Program-made: the position numbers and the translations under genes
The notes under the pieces: model-generated
What the model was told of the DNA's origin: nothing
Database searches by the model: none
What the model saw: only the letters and a program-made list of their open reading frames with translations
Part shown: positions 8,265-18,083 of the stretch, in pieces
Layout: each line of letters opens with the position of its first letter
How positions within the stretch are numbered: position 1 is the stretch's first letter
Assembly (NCBI RefSeq): GCF_010723305.1
Contig: NZ_BLKW01000004.1
Span: 310,001 to 374,000 of the forward strand
Direction: 5' to 3'
DNA length: 64,000 bases
Source: Mycobacterium botniense
GTDB lineage: Bacteria > Actinomycetota > Actinomycetes > Mycobacteriales > Mycobacteriaceae

Positions 8265-9935
8265 ATGAAGGTCATGGCGCAGATGGCGATGGTGATGAAC
8301 CTCGACAAGTGCATTGGTTGTCACACCTGCTCGGTGACCTGCAAGCAGGCCTGGACGAACCGCGCCGGCACCGAGTACGTGTGGTTCAACAACGTCGAAA
8401 CCCGTCCGGGGGTCGGCTATCCGCGCAGCTACGAAGACCAGGACCACTGGCGCGGGGGATGGGTGCGCGACAAGAAGGGACGGCTGCGGCTGCGCGACGG
8501 CGGGCGCATCCGAAAGTTGTTACGTATTTTCGCCAACCCGAAGCTGCCCACCATCGGCGACTACTACGAGCCGTGGACCTACGACTACGAGAATCTCACC
8601 TCCGCGCCGATGGGCGACACATTCCCGGTCGCCGCACCGCGCAGCCAGCTCACCGGTAAGCCGATGAAGGTGTCGTGGGGACCCAACTGGGACGACAACT
8701 TGGCCGGATCACCGGAGACCTTGCCCAACGACCCGGTCCTGAAGAAGGTCAGCGATGAGGTCAAGCTCAAGTTCGAAGAGACCTTCATGTTCTACCTGCC
8801 GCGCATCTGTGAGCATTGCCTGAACCCGTCGTGCGTGGCCTCGTGTCCGTCGGGAGCGATGTACAAGCGCAGTGAGGACGGCATCGTGCTCGTCGACCAG
8901 GACCGCTGCCGTGGCTGGCGGATGTGTGTGTCCGGATGCCCGTACAAGAAGGTCTATTTCAACCACAAGACCGGCAAGGCCGAGAAGTGCACGTTGTGTT
9001 ATCCGCGCATCGAGGTCGGGTTGCCGACGGTGTGTTCGGAAACGTGTGTGGGCCGGCTGCGCTACCTCGGGCTGGTGCTCTACGACGTGGACCGGGTGCT
9101 GGAGGCAGCGTCAGTGGAAAACGACACCGAGCTCTACCAGGCACAGTGCCGGATCTTGTTGGACCCCAACGATCCTGAGGTCATCACCGCAGCGCGGGCC
9201 GAAGGCATCTCTGACGAGTGGATCGAGGCCGCTCAGCGCTCGCCGGTGTACGCGCTGATTAACACCTACAAGGTGGCGCTGCCGCTGCATCCGGAGTATC
9301 GGACCCTGCCGATGGTCTGGTATATCCCACCGTTGTCGCCGGTGGTCGACGCGGTCAGCCGTGACGGGCACGACGGCGAGGACCTGGGCAACCTGTTCGG
9401 GGCGATCGAGGCGCTGCGCATCCCGATGGCTTACCTGGCTGAACTGTTCACCGCCGGGGATATCACGGTCGTGGAAGGAGTGCTGCGGCGGCTGGCGGCA
9501 ATGCGGTCCTATATGCGCGACATCAACCTGGGTCGTGAGACTCAACCGCATATTCCGCATGCCGTGGGGATGACCGAAGAACAGATCTACGAGATGTACC
9601 GGCTGCTCGCGATCGCCAAATACGACGAGCGCTACGTGATCCCGACCGCCTATTCGATTGACCATGCGGCAGCCGCAGACGAGCTGCAGTGCTCATTATC
9701 GTTTGACGGTGGACCGGGGATGTATGAGTTCGGCGGGTTCGGCGACGACGGCGGCGAGCCGGTGCCGGTCGCCGTGGAGACATTTCACGCGCGCCAGCAC
9801 CCCAATGACGTGGCCGACGTGCAGCGTCGCGGCAGGGTGAATTTGCTCAACTGGGACGTTCGGGGTGCGCCCGCGGGTCTGTTCCCGCCGCGAAATGACC
9901 GCGGCACCGCCAGTGATCACGCGGTGCAGCGATGA
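8265..9935 (+). CDS. narH: Respiratory nitrate reductase beta subunit
   Basis: 556 residues. It carries the iron-sulfur wire between NarI and NarG. The first cluster motif is C16-x2-C19-x2-C22-x3-C26. Further Cys groups occur at about residues 184-196 (CEHCLNPSCVASCP) and 217-227, where CRGWRMCVSGCP has Trp in place of one Cys; this is the known feature that makes one cluster [3Fe-4S] in NarH. The start at ATG 8265 is 34 bases after narG and begins with the conserved MKVMAQMAMVMNLDKC. The last four bases overlap narJ (ATGA). Confidence 0.97.
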   Translation: MKVMAQMAMVMNLDKCIGCHTCSVTCKQAWTNRAGTEYVWFNNVETRPGVGYPRSYEDQDHWRGGWVRDKKGRLRLRDGGRIRKLLRIFANPKLPTIGDYYEPWTYDYENLTSAPMGDTFPVAAPRSQLTGKPMKVSWGPNWDDNLAGSPETLPNDPVLKKVSDEVKLKFEETFMFYLPRICEHCLNPSCVASCPSGAMYKRSEDGIVLVDQDRCRGWRMCVSGCPYKKVYFNHKTGKAEKCTLCYPRIEVGLPTVCSETCVGRLRYLGLVLYDVDRVLEAASVENDTELYQAQCRILLDPNDPEVITAARAEGISDEWIEAAQRSPVYALINTYKVALPLHPEYRTLPMVWYIPPLSPVVDAVSRDGHDGEDLGNLFGAIEALRIPMAYLAELFTAGDITVVEGVLRRLAAMRSYMRDINLGRETQPHIPHAVGMTEEQIYEMYRLLAIAKYDERYVIPTAYSIDHAAAADELQCSLSFDGGPGMYEFGGFGDDGGEPVPVAVETFHARQHPNDVADVQRRGRVNLLNWDVRGAPAGLFPPRNDRGTASDHAVQR

Positions 9936-10600
9936 GGTTGCTGACCCGGGACCGCTCCGGCGCCCGCATGTTACACAACCGGCTGGTTTGGCAGGCGGCT
10001 TCGTTGCTGCTGGCTTACCCCGACGAGCGATTCGCCGAGCGGCTGGACACCGTCGAGGCGTTGCGGGCGCATCTCAGCGGGCCGGCGGCGGCGCTGCTGG
10101 GGGAGACCGTCGCAGCGTTGCGGGCCCGCGATCCGATGAGCGCTGCGATGGACTATGTCGAGACATTCGATATGCGGCGGCGCTCGACGATGTATCTGAC
10201 GTACTGGACCGCCGGGGACACCCGCAACCGCGGCAGGGAGATGCTGGCATTCGCCACCGCCTACCGCGCTGCCGGTGTCGAGCCGCCGCGCGACGAGGCC
10301 CCGGATCACCTGGCCGTGGTGCTGGAGTTCGCCGCCACCGTCGACCCCGAAGCCGGGCGGCGACTGCTGACCGAGCACCGGGTTCCCATTGGTGTCTTGC
10401 GCGACGCGTTAGCCAGGGCCCACTCGCCGTACCAGTACGCTGTGGGCGCGGTTTGTGAGACATTGCCCGCCGCGACAGATCAGGATGTGCGCCGGGCGCA
10501 ACGACTCGCGCAGGCCGGCCCGCCCGTGGAGTCCGTTGGACTACAACCGTTCACGCTAACCGTGCCGCCTCGGCGCCAGGGAGGCTCGTTAGATGAGTAG
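9932..10600 (+). CDS. narJ: Nitrate reductase assembly chaperone NarJ
   Basis: 222 residues, TorD/NarJ family. The protein binds the apo alpha subunit and directs molybdenum cofactor insertion and membrane docking; it is not part of the final enzyme. The helix-rich sequence shows the NarJ landmarks WQAASLLLAYPDE (about residues 15-27) and the central MDYVETFDMRRRSTMYLTYW. Its ATG overlaps the narH stop by four bases and its end overlaps narI by eight, so its translation is coupled to both neighbours. Confidence 0.94.
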   Translation: MRLLTRDRSGARMLHNRLVWQAASLLLAYPDERFAERLDTVEALRAHLSGPAAALLGETVAALRARDPMSAAMDYVETFDMRRRSTMYLTYWTAGDTRNRGREMLAFATAYRAAGVEPPRDEAPDHLAVVLEFAATVDPEAGRRLLTEHRVPIGVLRDALARAHSPYQYAVGAVCETLPAATDQDVRRAQRLAQAGPPVESVGLQPFTLTVPPRRQGGSLDE

Positions 10601-11321
10601 CCCCGTGTTCTGGGACATCGCGCCGTATGTGACGTTGGCGATCCTGATCGTCGGCACTTGGTGGCGGTACCGCTACGACAAATTCGGCTGGACATCACGC
10701 TCGTCGCAGATCTATGAGTCGCGGCTTCTGCAAATCGCCAGCCCCGTCTTTCATTTCGGCATCCTGGTGGTGTTGGCCGGGCACCTTATGGGTTTGCTGG
10801 TCCCGCCGCGTGTGACGCAGCTGATGCATGTGAGCTCCGAGATGTACCACGTGCAGGCGGTCCTGCTCGGGGGTGTCGCCGGGTTCGCCACGGTGATCGG
10901 TCTGGGGCTGCTGATCTACCGGCGCGTCACCCAGGGCCCGGTACGTCTGGCCACCGCCCGCAGCGACGTCGTGATGTATGTGGTACTGGTGCTTGCGCTG
11001 CTGGTGGGCTTGTACTGCACGCTGTTGGGCACCGGACCACATGGCGGCGTATACCACTACCGCCACACCGTCGGGGTGTGGTTTCGCGGAATCTGGATCT
11101 TGCAGCCGCGTGGCGATCTCATGGTCGGCGCGCCGTTGGACTACCAACTGCACGCCGTCATCGGCATGGCGCTGTTCTGCTTATGGCCGTTCACCCGGCT
11201 GGTGCACGCGTTCAGCGCGCCGATCGCCTATTTGTTCCGCCCGTACATCGTCTATCGCAGCCGGGAGGTGGCGGCGAACAACGAACTGCTCGGATCGCAG
11301 CCGCGTCGGCGGGGCTGGTGA
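10593..11321 (+). CDS. narI: Respiratory nitrate reductase gamma subunit (cytochrome b)
   Basis: 242 residues with five membrane helices. It oxidises menaquinol on the outer side and passes electrons through two b hemes to NarH. The heme-ligand histidines are visible at H54, H64, H187 and H205, nearly the same spacing as E. coli NarI (56, 66, 187, 205). An AGGGAGG site inside the narJ end precedes ATG 10593. In M. tuberculosis typA follows narI; here the next gene is lpqW, and typA is absent. Confidence 0.95.
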   Translation: MSSPVFWDIAPYVTLAILIVGTWWRYRYDKFGWTSRSSQIYESRLLQIASPVFHFGILVVLAGHLMGLLVPPRVTQLMHVSSEMYHVQAVLLGGVAGFATVIGLGLLIYRRVTQGPVRLATARSDVVMYVVLVLALLVGLYCTLLGTGPHGGVYHYRHTVGVWFRGIWILQPRGDLMVGAPLDYQLHAVIGMALFCLWPFTRLVHAFSAPIAYLFRPYIVYRSREVAANNELLGSQPRRRGW

Positions 11322-11510
11322 GCGCGGGGTGCCAGAGCACGTTTCTGCTGGACCGCCGTGTGTGGCCCAGCGGTGCGGGTCAACGCCGGCGGTGACGGCT
11401 CGGCATACGGGAAGAGTTGCGCCCCTTCTGCGCCGCGCGGCCCGGAGCACGCCGTGTCCGGCAAACTTAGGTCAGGCGCTGGGGACGTCGTACCATTCCC
11501 CGATACCCTG

Positions 11511-13418
11511 ATGGACGTGCCGAAACGAGCCAGGGTCTGCGTAGTGGTCGGCGTGCTCGTTTCGGTGTGGACTTTGGTGGTGTCCGCATGCACCGTCCAT
11601 CCACCGCCGGCGCCGCAAAGCACCGAAACGTCGAAGAGCACGCCACCGCCGCCACCGCGGGTCATGCAGATCATCGTGGGTATCGACTCGATCGGCGCCG
11701 GGTTCAACCCGCATCTGCTGTCCGACCTGTCGGCGGTGAACGCGGCGATCAGTGCCTTGGTGCTCCCCAGTGCGTTCCGGCCGGTGCCTGATCCCGATAC
11801 CCCGACAGGCTCACGCTGGGAGATGGATCCCACCTTGTTGGTGTCTGCTGAGGTGACCAACGATAACCCGTTCACGGTGACCTACAAGATCCGGCCCGAG
11901 GCCCAGTGGACCGACAACGCTCCCATCGGCGCCGACGATTTCTGGTACCTGTGGCGGCAAATGGTCAGCCAGCCCGGGGTGGTTGACCCCGCCGGCTACG
12001 ACCTGATCACCGGTGTGCAGTCGATCGACGGCGGCAAACAGGCGGTGGTGACGTTCTCGCAACCGTATCCGGCGTGGCGGGAGTTGTTCAGCAACATCTT
12101 GCCGGCGCACATCGTCAAGGACGTACCGGGTGGTTTCCCGGCCGGTCTGGCCAGAGCGCTTCCCGTGACCGGCGGCCAGTTCCGGGTGGAGACGATCGAT
12201 CCGCAGCGCGACGAGATCCTGCTTGCGCGCAACGACCGCTACTGGGGTCCTCCGGCGAAACCCGATCTCATTCTCTTCCGCCGGGCCGGCGCGCCCGCGG
12301 CGCTGGCCGACTCCATCCGCAACGGTGACACCCAGGTAGCCCAGGTGCATGGCGGGTCCGCTGCGTTCGCGCAGTTGTCGGCTATTCCGGATGTGCGCAC
12401 GGCCCGGATCATGACACCCCGGGTCATGCAGCTCACGTTGCGCGCGAATGTCCCCAAGTTGGCCGATACGCAGGTCCGCAAAGCCATTCTGGGGTTACTC
12501 GACGTTGACCTGCTGGCCGCAGTGGGTGCCGGCAGTGACAACACCGTCACCCTGGACCAGGCGCAGATTCGGGCACCCAGCGACCCCGGGTATGTGCCGA
12601 CCGCGCCGCCCGCGATGACCCGGGATGCAGCGCTGGGGCTTCTGGAGGCGGCCGGATACGAGATCGAAAACGACACCTCCGCCTCGGTGACGGCACCCGC
12701 CGCGGATTCGCCGACAACACCAGTGACGAGCGGGCCGCCGGAGATCACCCACGGCCGAATCACCAAGGACGGCAAGCAGTTGTCGCTCGTCATCGGGGTG
12801 GCGTCCAACGACCCTACATCGGTGGCGGTCGCCAATACCGCGGCTGATCAATTACGCAATGTCGGCATCGCCGCGACTGTGCTGGCGCTGGACCCGGTGA
12901 CGCTCTACCGCGACGCCTTGATCAACAATCGGGTGGACGCGATCGTCGGTTGGCGTCAGGCTGGCGGCAACTTGGCGACACTGCTGGCCTCGCGGTACGG
13001 CTGCCCGGCATTGGAGGCGACCGCAGTGTCGACGTCGGGTACTGCGCCGACCACCCGCGCCGCCGCGCCCTCCGGTTCGTCGGCGGATCCCGCCACCGCC
13101 TCGACGACGCCGACGGCGACCACACCCAGCCGCGCACCCGAGCCGGGTGCGTTGGTGCAAGCGCCGTCGAACATCACCGGAATCTGTGATCGCAGCATCC
13201 AGTCGAATATCGATGCTGCGCTCAACGGCACCAAGAACATCAACGAGGTGATCAACGCGGTCGAACCGCGCCTATGGAATATGTCGACCGTGCTGCCGAT
13301 CCTGCAGGACACCACCATCGTCGCCGCGGGCCCCAGTGTGCAGAACGTCAGCCTGTCCGGCGCGGTGCCGGTCGGTATCGTCGGTGACGCTGGCCAGTGG
13401 GTCAAGACCGGGCAGTGA
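11511..13418 (+). CDS. lpqW: Lipoprotein LpqW
   Basis: 635 residues from ATG 11511. Residues 1-26 are a lipoprotein signal with lipobox VSAC, so C27 is the lipidated Cys. The mature protein has the peptide/oligopeptide-binding (SBP family 5) fold with phrases such as [14 protein letters not shown] typical of that family. LpqW is known to channel intermediates between polar PIM and lipomannan/LAM synthesis in mycobacteria. A Thr/Pro/Ser-rich insert lies at about residues 500-545. A TACCCT hexamer ends one base before this ATG and seven before GTG 11517, so the real first codon may be the GTG of a leaderless mRNA. Confidence 0.93.
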   Translation: MDVPKRARVCVVVGVLVSVWTLVVSACTVHPPPAPQSTETSKSTPPPPPRVMQIIVGIDSIGAGFNPHLLSDLSAVNAAISALVLPSAFRPVPDPDTPTGSRWEMDPTLLVSAEVTNDNPFTVTYKIRPEAQWTDNAPIGADDFWYLWRQMVSQPGVVDPAGYDLITGVQSIDGGKQAVVTFSQPYPAWRELFSNILPAHIVKDVPGGFPAGLARALPVTGGQFRVETIDPQRDEILLARNDRYWGPPAKPDLILFRRAGAPAALADSIRNGDTQVAQVHGGSAAFAQLSAIPDVRTARIMTPRVMQLTLRANVPKLADTQVRKAILGLLDVDLLAAVGAGSDNTVTLDQAQIRAPSDPGYVPTAPPAMTRDAALGLLEAAGYEIENDTSASVTAPAADSPTTPVTSGPPEITHGRITKDGKQLSLVIGVASNDPTSVAVANTAADQLRNVGIAATVLALDPVTLYRDALINNRVDAIVGWRQAGGNLATLLASRYGCPALEATAVSTSGTAPTTRAAAPSGSSADPATASTTPTATTPSRAPEPGALVQAPSNITGICDRSIQSNIDAALNGTKNINEVINAVEPRLWNMSTVLPILQDTTIVAAGPSVQNVSLSGAVPVGIVGDAGQWVKTGQ

Positions 13419-13664
13419 GCACTCATCAACGTGGCCGCCACAACGGCAACGGTATCCAGTTGGAGGGCTTGCCGCGCGACAACGTCGAACGGGTGGCGCG
13501 CCGACCACGTGGGCACGTCCACCTACGGTCGGTATCTTCGGCGCGCAGACTCTGGCCTACCTGCAGCAGAGAATGGGTTCGCGGCCGGGTATGGCCGACC
13601 GGTTCACGCCGTTAGACGATCGGCTCCGCCTCATCGAGGCTCAGGTCGCCACCACCCGCGTGGA

Positions 13665-14294
13665 CTAACTCGGCGTGCCGCTGGCCTGTCTGCCGGTGCG
13701 CGCGACCGGTGCACGTGCCATGACGGTGTCGACAATGCGGGTGAGCTGACGCCGGTTGGGCGGCGCCCCGGTAAGGAGGAGATGCTGATTGATCAGCGCC
13801 GGCCCCACCCGCGCGGTGAGCGGAGTGAGCGCGCCCCCGTCGATCTCGCCCCGGCGCACGCCGGCCCGCAGGATGGATTCGATGATCCGTAAACGAGGCG
13901 CCACCACCGCGTCGGCGTAAAGCGTGCGCAGTTCGGGTTCATGAATCAGCTGGCCCATGATCGCCAGGCTGGGGAACGCGGTTTTGCCGGCGAGCACGTC
14001 GCAATGCGCAGTGAATACCGCCAGCAAGTTCTCCCGCGCCGGGCGGTCGGCACGGGGCTCGGGCAACGGCGGTACAGCATAAATTAATGCGGCCTGCACC
14101 AAGTCATGTTTGCTAGACCAGCGCCGGTACAGTGCGGCCTTGCCGGTGCGGGCGCGCGTCGCGATCCCCTCCATGGTCAGCCCGCCGTAGCCTACGGCAG
14201 CCAGTTCGGCTAGTGTCGCCTCGTACAGCGCACGCTCGAGGACTTCGCCGCGCCTGCGGCTGCGGACGGTTTTCGCTCCGGCCTGCTGGGGCAT
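13665..14294 (-). CDS. TetR-family transcriptional regulator (Rv1167c-like)
   Basis: 209 residues. The N-terminal helix-turn-helix lies at about residues 38-60 (LTMEGIATRARTGKAALYRR), and the rest is the helical ligand/dimer domain. Position after lpqW and before the PPE gene matches Rv1167c, whose ligand and targets are not known to me. TACTAT six bases before ATG suggests a leaderless transcript. The stop codon overlaps the stop of a short open stretch on the other strand that may be the remains of a lost gene. Confidence 0.88.
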   Translation of the reverse strand: MPQQAGAKTVRSRRRGEVLERALYEATLAELAAVGYGGLTMEGIATRARTGKAALYRRWSSKHDLVQAALIYAVPPLPEPRADRPARENLLAVFTAHCDVLAGKTAFPSLAIMGQLIHEPELRTLYADAVVAPRLRIIESILRAGVRRGEIDGGALTPLTARVGPALINQHLLLTGAPPNRRQLTRIVDTVMARAPVARTGRQASGTPS

Positions 14295-14492
14295 TCCCCG
14301 ATAGTAGCCGTTGACGTTCCTAGCTGGTGTGCAGGCTAGGGCGGTTTCGGTGAACGAACGCTACCGTCTCCAGCACAATGGGGATTGGCCGCTGATAGTC
14401 CCTGAACCGCCTTCGTGCGCTTTGAGGGACCGAGCCCGAATCTCCTGAAAGGGCGGCGATATCGGCACTGTGATCCAGCGGCGTCATCTGCC

Positions 14493-15683
14493 CTAACCGC
14501 CCGCCGGCACCCGTGGCATCACGCTGATGCGGGCCCGGGCAGTCACACCGGTGAGGGCCCGCCCGGCCAGTGCGCCCAGCAGCGACTGGCCGAACGAGTG
14601 TGCCGGGAGTGCTGTCGAGGCCGCCGGGGCAGCTGTCGGAGCAGTCTCGGCGCTGGTGTGTGCTGCCGCCGCAAGCCGGACCGCCGGCGCTGCCGCAGCC
14701 CAACTGGGCGGCACCGATAATCCGCCGACAGCGGGCGCCTGGCCTAAACCAGCCGAGATCGGCGAGCTCGCACCCACTGCCCCAAGCGCAGCCGGGGTGC
14801 CCGGACTGCCGCCCAGGATCGATCCCAAGCCGCCCGGACCGACAGTCTGCAGTAGGCCTATCGCGCGCCCCACGTTATTGCCGAAGACGGCGGCTCCCAG
14901 ATATGTCACTGGTGTTGTGGCGATCCGGGCCGCCAGAGGCGGCAAACTGAACGTCGACAGCGAATTCACCGACGCCGGCGATAACGCCAGCGATACCAGA
15001 TTCGTCAGTCCTGACAGAGACGGCGCGGGTGACACGAGCCCCTGCAGTGCCGGTGGCACCGCGACGAGCAGCTGGTAGAGCGTCACGAAGGGGTCCACCG
15101 TGTCTGTCACCAGAGACTGACCCACAACCTGCGCGAGCGTGACGAGCTGGCCCGCCAGCCCGGTCGGGTGGGTCGGCGGTGTGAACGGAGCCAATTTCGC
15201 CGCAGCCGCCGACGCAGCTGCATACCCGTACATCGCCGTTGCGTCCTGGGCCCACATCTCGTGATAGTCGGCTTCGTTCGCCGCTATCGCTGGAGTGTTT
15301 TGCCCCAGGAAGTTGGTTGCGATCAACGACATCAAAGAAGCCCGGTTGGCAGCGACCACGGGCGGAGGCACGGTCATAGCAAACGCGGTCTCAAAGGCCC
15401 TGGCCGCCGCGTTGGCCTGTAGTGCAGTCTGTTCGGCCTGTGCGGCGGTGGCGCTCATCCATGCCACATAGGGAACGGCCGCGGCCACCATCGCGGCCGA
15501 CGACGGTCCCAGCCACGGCCCGCTGGTCAGTTCGGAGATCACCGACTGAAATGAGCTCGCCATGGAATAGAGCTCGGTGGCCAGCTCACTCCAGGCCGCC
15601 GCGGCGGCCAACATCGGTCCCGATCCCGGACCAGCATACATGTTGCCGGAGTTTATTTCCGGTGGCAGTGCGCCGAAATCCAT
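14493..15683 (-). CDS. PPE family protein, SVP subgroup (PPE17-like)
   Basis: 396 residues. The Pro-Pro-Glu signature is at residues 7-9, and the WxG-type turn SGPWLGPSS occurs near residue 55. The N-terminal 180 residues are the conserved helical PPE domain. GGLSVPPSW in the C-terminal third marks the PPE-SVP subgroup. AAGGAGG precedes the ATG. PPE proteins are type VII secretion substrates exported as heterodimers with a PE partner. The site is that of PPE17 (Rv1168c), but the adjacent PE gene here is broken, so a partner must come from elsewhere if the protein is exported. Confidence 0.9.
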   Translation of the reverse strand: MDFGALPPEINSGNMYAGPGSGPMLAAAAAWSELATELYSMASSFQSVISELTSGPWLGPSSAAMVAAAVPYVAWMSATAAQAEQTALQANAAARAFETAFAMTVPPPVVAANRASLMSLIATNFLGQNTPAIAANEADYHEMWAQDATAMYGYAAASAAAAKLAPFTPPTHPTGLAGQLVTLAQVVGQSLVTDTVDPFVTLYQLLVAVPPALQGLVSPAPSLSGLTNLVSLALSPASVNSLSTFSLPPLAARIATTPVTYLGAAVFGNNVGRAIGLLQTVGPGGLGSILGGSPGTPAALGAVGASSPISAGLGQAPAVGGLSVPPSWAAAAPAVRLAAAAHTSAETAPTAAPAASTALPAHSFGQSLLGALAGRALTGVTARARISVMPRVPAGG

Positions 15684-15743
15684 TGCTAGAAACCTCCTTC
15701 AGTGGGCTGCGATCGCATCGGCAGACGAGGCTGTGGATACCCG

Positions 15744-15930
15744 CTAGCGGCCTTGGGATTCGGCCACCACAAATCGTTCAGGTGCACCGGAGGTGAGCGC
15801 GGCCGCTTCATGACGGGGCGAAAACCCCGGCGATCAGCGCCGCGGCAGCGTTCCGTGCGCTCATCGCAGAGCCAATGCCCCGGCCGTTGCCGGCCGCTGG
15901 TATCGGCAGTCCTGGTTGGGTAATCGCCGA
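15744..15930 (-). pseudogene. Remnant of a PE-family gene
   Basis: Reading leftward from about 15930, one frame gives TQPGLPIPAAGNGRGIGSAM then SARNAAAALIAGVFAP. This is the N-terminal pattern of a PE domain (compare GNLQGIGSAMSAxNAAAA in PE proteins). After the stop at 15808 the match continues in another frame as HEAAALTSGA, corresponding to the DEVSALT part of PE domains, until a stop at 15744. There is no good start codon, and only part of the PE domain survives. M. tuberculosis has PE11 (lipX) at this place upstream of PPE17, so this is probably its decayed counterpart. Confidence 0.5.
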
Positions 15931-16415
15931 CAACACGCGCGTGTCGGCGGCACATGTTTCGGTGGCCGAATAGCGTTGCACGTTCGACAGATCTGTGGTC
16001 AAACGGCGAATCGTCGCAATTTCTGACTGTCGGTGATGCTGGCGGTTGGCGACGTGTCCACTGTGAAGCTCCACCCGTGTTGTCCCCGCCTTCGGACTGA
16101 ACGGCGCGGCCCGAGCGAATTGGGCGTGCCCGGATTACGCCCCCGGACTCGGCGGCTTTATCTGCTGTTGCCGCCACACTTGGCTCGTGCGTGGATGAGC
16201 GCAGGAGCGCCACCGCTCCAACATTTTGTAGACGGCTACGTTCACTATATGGCTCATCATACCCGGATTAGTGGAGCGGCGGTAGCGGCTCGGTGAGGTC
16301 GTGACGGGTTGAGCAGCGGTCTGGGCCTGCTCGTGGTGGCGCGGTACTTCACATGTCAAAGCCGCATCACACTGGTCGTTGCCCAGCGCAGATCCCGCGC
16401 GGGTATGGTGCGCGC
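15931..16415. other. Intergenic stretch before mshB
   Basis: No gene is supported here. The sequence is mixed in composition and all short frames look random. The only signal is at the right end: TATGGT at 16404-16409, six bases before the mshB ATG, a likely -10 hexamer for a leaderless transcript. Confidence 0.4.
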
Positions 16416-17321
16416 ATGCAGGAGACGCCGCGGCTGCTGTTCGTGCACGCACATCCGGACGATGAAAGCATCGCCAACGGTGCCACTATCGCCCATTACA
16501 CCGCGCGCGGTGCCCACGTCCAGGTTGTCACCTGCACCCTCGGCGAGGAAGGCGAGGTGATCGGGGACCGCTGGGCTCGGCTGGCCGTTGACCATGCTGA
16601 CCAACTCGGCGGTTATCGGATCGGCGAGTTGACCGCGGCGCTGCACGCCCTGGGTGTGGACGCGCCCATCTTTCTCGGTGGAGCGGGTCGCTGGCGTGAC
16701 TCCGGTATGCCCGGTACCCCGGCGCGGCGCCAGCAAAAGTTCGTTGACGCCGACGACCGCGAGGCGGTCGGCGCGCTGGTATCGATAATCCGCGAGCAGC
16801 GCCCGCATGTCGTGGTGACTTATGACCCCAACGGCGGCTATGGGCATCCCGACCACGTCCGCACCCACGCCGTGACCGCGGCGGCGGTGCGCGCGGCCGC
16901 CACCGCTGACCACCCCGGCTCGCCGTGGACCGTGCCGAAGTTCTATTGGACGGTGCTAGCGACCAACGCGTTGGTGGCCGGCTGGCGGGCACTGAGCCCC
17001 CAGGATGTGCGGCCCGGCTGGGTTATTCCGCCAAGCACCAATGATTTTGAAGGTTTCGGCTACTCTGACGAGCACATCGACGCCGTCATCGAGGCCGGGA
17101 ATGCTCTACCCGCCAAAGTTGCGGCATTGGCTGCGCACCAAACCCAGGTCAGTGTCGGCCCCACTGGCCGCGCATTTGCCCTCTCGAACAACCTCGCGCT
17201 GCCCATTTTGGCCGACGAGCACTACGTTCTCGCCGCCGGCACCGCTGGTGAGCGCGATGAGCGCGGCTGGGAAACCGATCTTCTGGCCGGACTTGATCTG
17301 ACCGAGCCGGGCGCGCGGTAG
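16416..17321 (+). CDS. mshB: GlcNAc-Ins deacetylase (mycothiol biosynthesis)
   Basis: 301 residues. It removes the acetyl group from N-acetylglucosaminyl-inositol, the second step of mycothiol synthesis, using a metal of the PIG-L/LmbE fold. The AHPDDE motif gives metal ligands H13 and D16 with D15 as catalytic base; the third ligand is H147 in YGHPDH, with H144 nearby, the same numbering as the M. tuberculosis enzyme. ATG 16416 was chosen over an upstream start because it fits the family and follows a TATGGT hexamer by six bases. The Rv1171-like membrane gene follows. Confidence 0.95.
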   Translation: MQETPRLLFVHAHPDDESIANGATIAHYTARGAHVQVVTCTLGEEGEVIGDRWARLAVDHADQLGGYRIGELTAALHALGVDAPIFLGGAGRWRDSGMPGTPARRQQKFVDADDREAVGALVSIIREQRPHVVVTYDPNGGYGHPDHVRTHAVTAAAVRAAATADHPGSPWTVPKFYWTVLATNALVAGWRALSPQDVRPGWVIPPSTNDFEGFGYSDEHIDAVIEAGNALPAKVAALAAHQTQVSVGPTGRAFALSNNLALPILADEHYVLAAGTAGERDERGWETDLLAGLDLTEPGAR

Positions 17322-17353
17322 GCTGCCTCCAGCAGGCCACGGAAGGAATCGGT

Positions 17354-17461
17354 ATGGACCCTGATCTGGACCCCAACCTGCAGCACTGGCAGGACCGGCT
17401 TGACAACTTCCAGTGGGTAATCGCCTCTCTGGTCGCAGAACTCGACAGCGTCCCGACCTGA
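17354..17461 (+). CDS. Candidate 35-residue small protein after mshB
   Basis: ATG 17354 is preceded by GGAAGG at a seven-base distance and opens a 35-codon frame ending at TGA 17459-17461. The product is acidic at its start and amphipathic (MDPDLDPNLQHWQDRLDNF is the first part), like a short helical peptide. The TGA overlaps the region where the conserved part of the next protein begins. It may be a real small protein coupled to the downstream gene or a leader peptide. I do not recognise a family. Confidence 0.45.
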   Translation: MDPDLDPNLQHWQDRLDNFQWVIASLVAELDSVPT

Positions 17462-17904
17462 TCACCACCAAGACCAGCGCCGGGCCGGCGGCCGACGCCG
17501 GCACGACGGATCCTGCCATTCGCATCGTGGTCCTGACACTGCTCGCCGTCGACGGCATCTTGTCCGCGCTCACCGCGGCGTTGCTCATGCCTGCCTACAT
17601 CGGTGCCGTGCCGTTTCCGGTGAGCGCGCTGATCAGTGGCCTGGTCAATGCGGCCCTGGTGTGGGCCGCCCGTGGATGGACCAGGTCAGCCCGGGTGGCG
17701 GGTTTGCCGTTGTGGACCTGGCTTTTGACCGTGACCGTGATGTCATTGGGTGGTCCCGGTGACGACATCATCCTGGGCGGTCGGGGAGTGCTGGCTTACA
17801 GCGTTCTGCTGTTGATCGCCTTCGGGGTAGTGCCACCGGCGTGGGTGTTGCGGCCCCGCCGGTCCGGCCGGCGGCCGGACCGGGCCGAACCGCGGCCTGG
17901 TTAG
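17413..17904 (+). CDS. Integral membrane protein (Rv1171-like)
   Basis: Up to 163 residues from GTG 17413. The part that looks conserved starts near 17461 (ITTKTSAGPA), so the first 16 or so residues may be spurious. In that case translation would begin at a CTG or ATC codon near 17458, right at the stop of the small upstream frame. Four membrane helices are visible, followed by an Arg-rich cytoplasmic tail. It follows mshB as Rv1171 does. The function is unknown. Confidence 0.72.
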   Translation: MGNRLSGRRTRQRPDLITTKTSAGPAADAGTTDPAIRIVVLTLLAVDGILSALTAALLMPAYIGAVPFPVSALISGLVNAALVWAARGWTRSARVAGLPLWTWLLTVTVMSLGGPGDDIILGGRGVLAYSVLLLIAFGVVPPAWVLRPRRSGRRPDRAEPRPG

Positions 17905-18083
17905 CGCGCGACCCACGCCCCGATGAGTTTGAGTCGGATCCGGGTCGCCATCGCGGCCAGTGCTGTCATCGGCGCGGCAGTCTCCACCACGGGCATAGGC
18001 TGGGTCTAGTGTGACGGGCATGTAGGGCCGAGATTTTCCGGAGGTGTGCGGATGATTCTCGATCAAAGCAACGTTAAGGAGGC

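Noticed and set aside
13530..13668. C-terminal remnant of a gene convergent with the TetR gene (ends in LIEAQVATTRVD)
   Set aside because: The last 40 or so codons look protein-like and the stop overlaps the TetR stop, but no start, family or upstream continuation could be identified.
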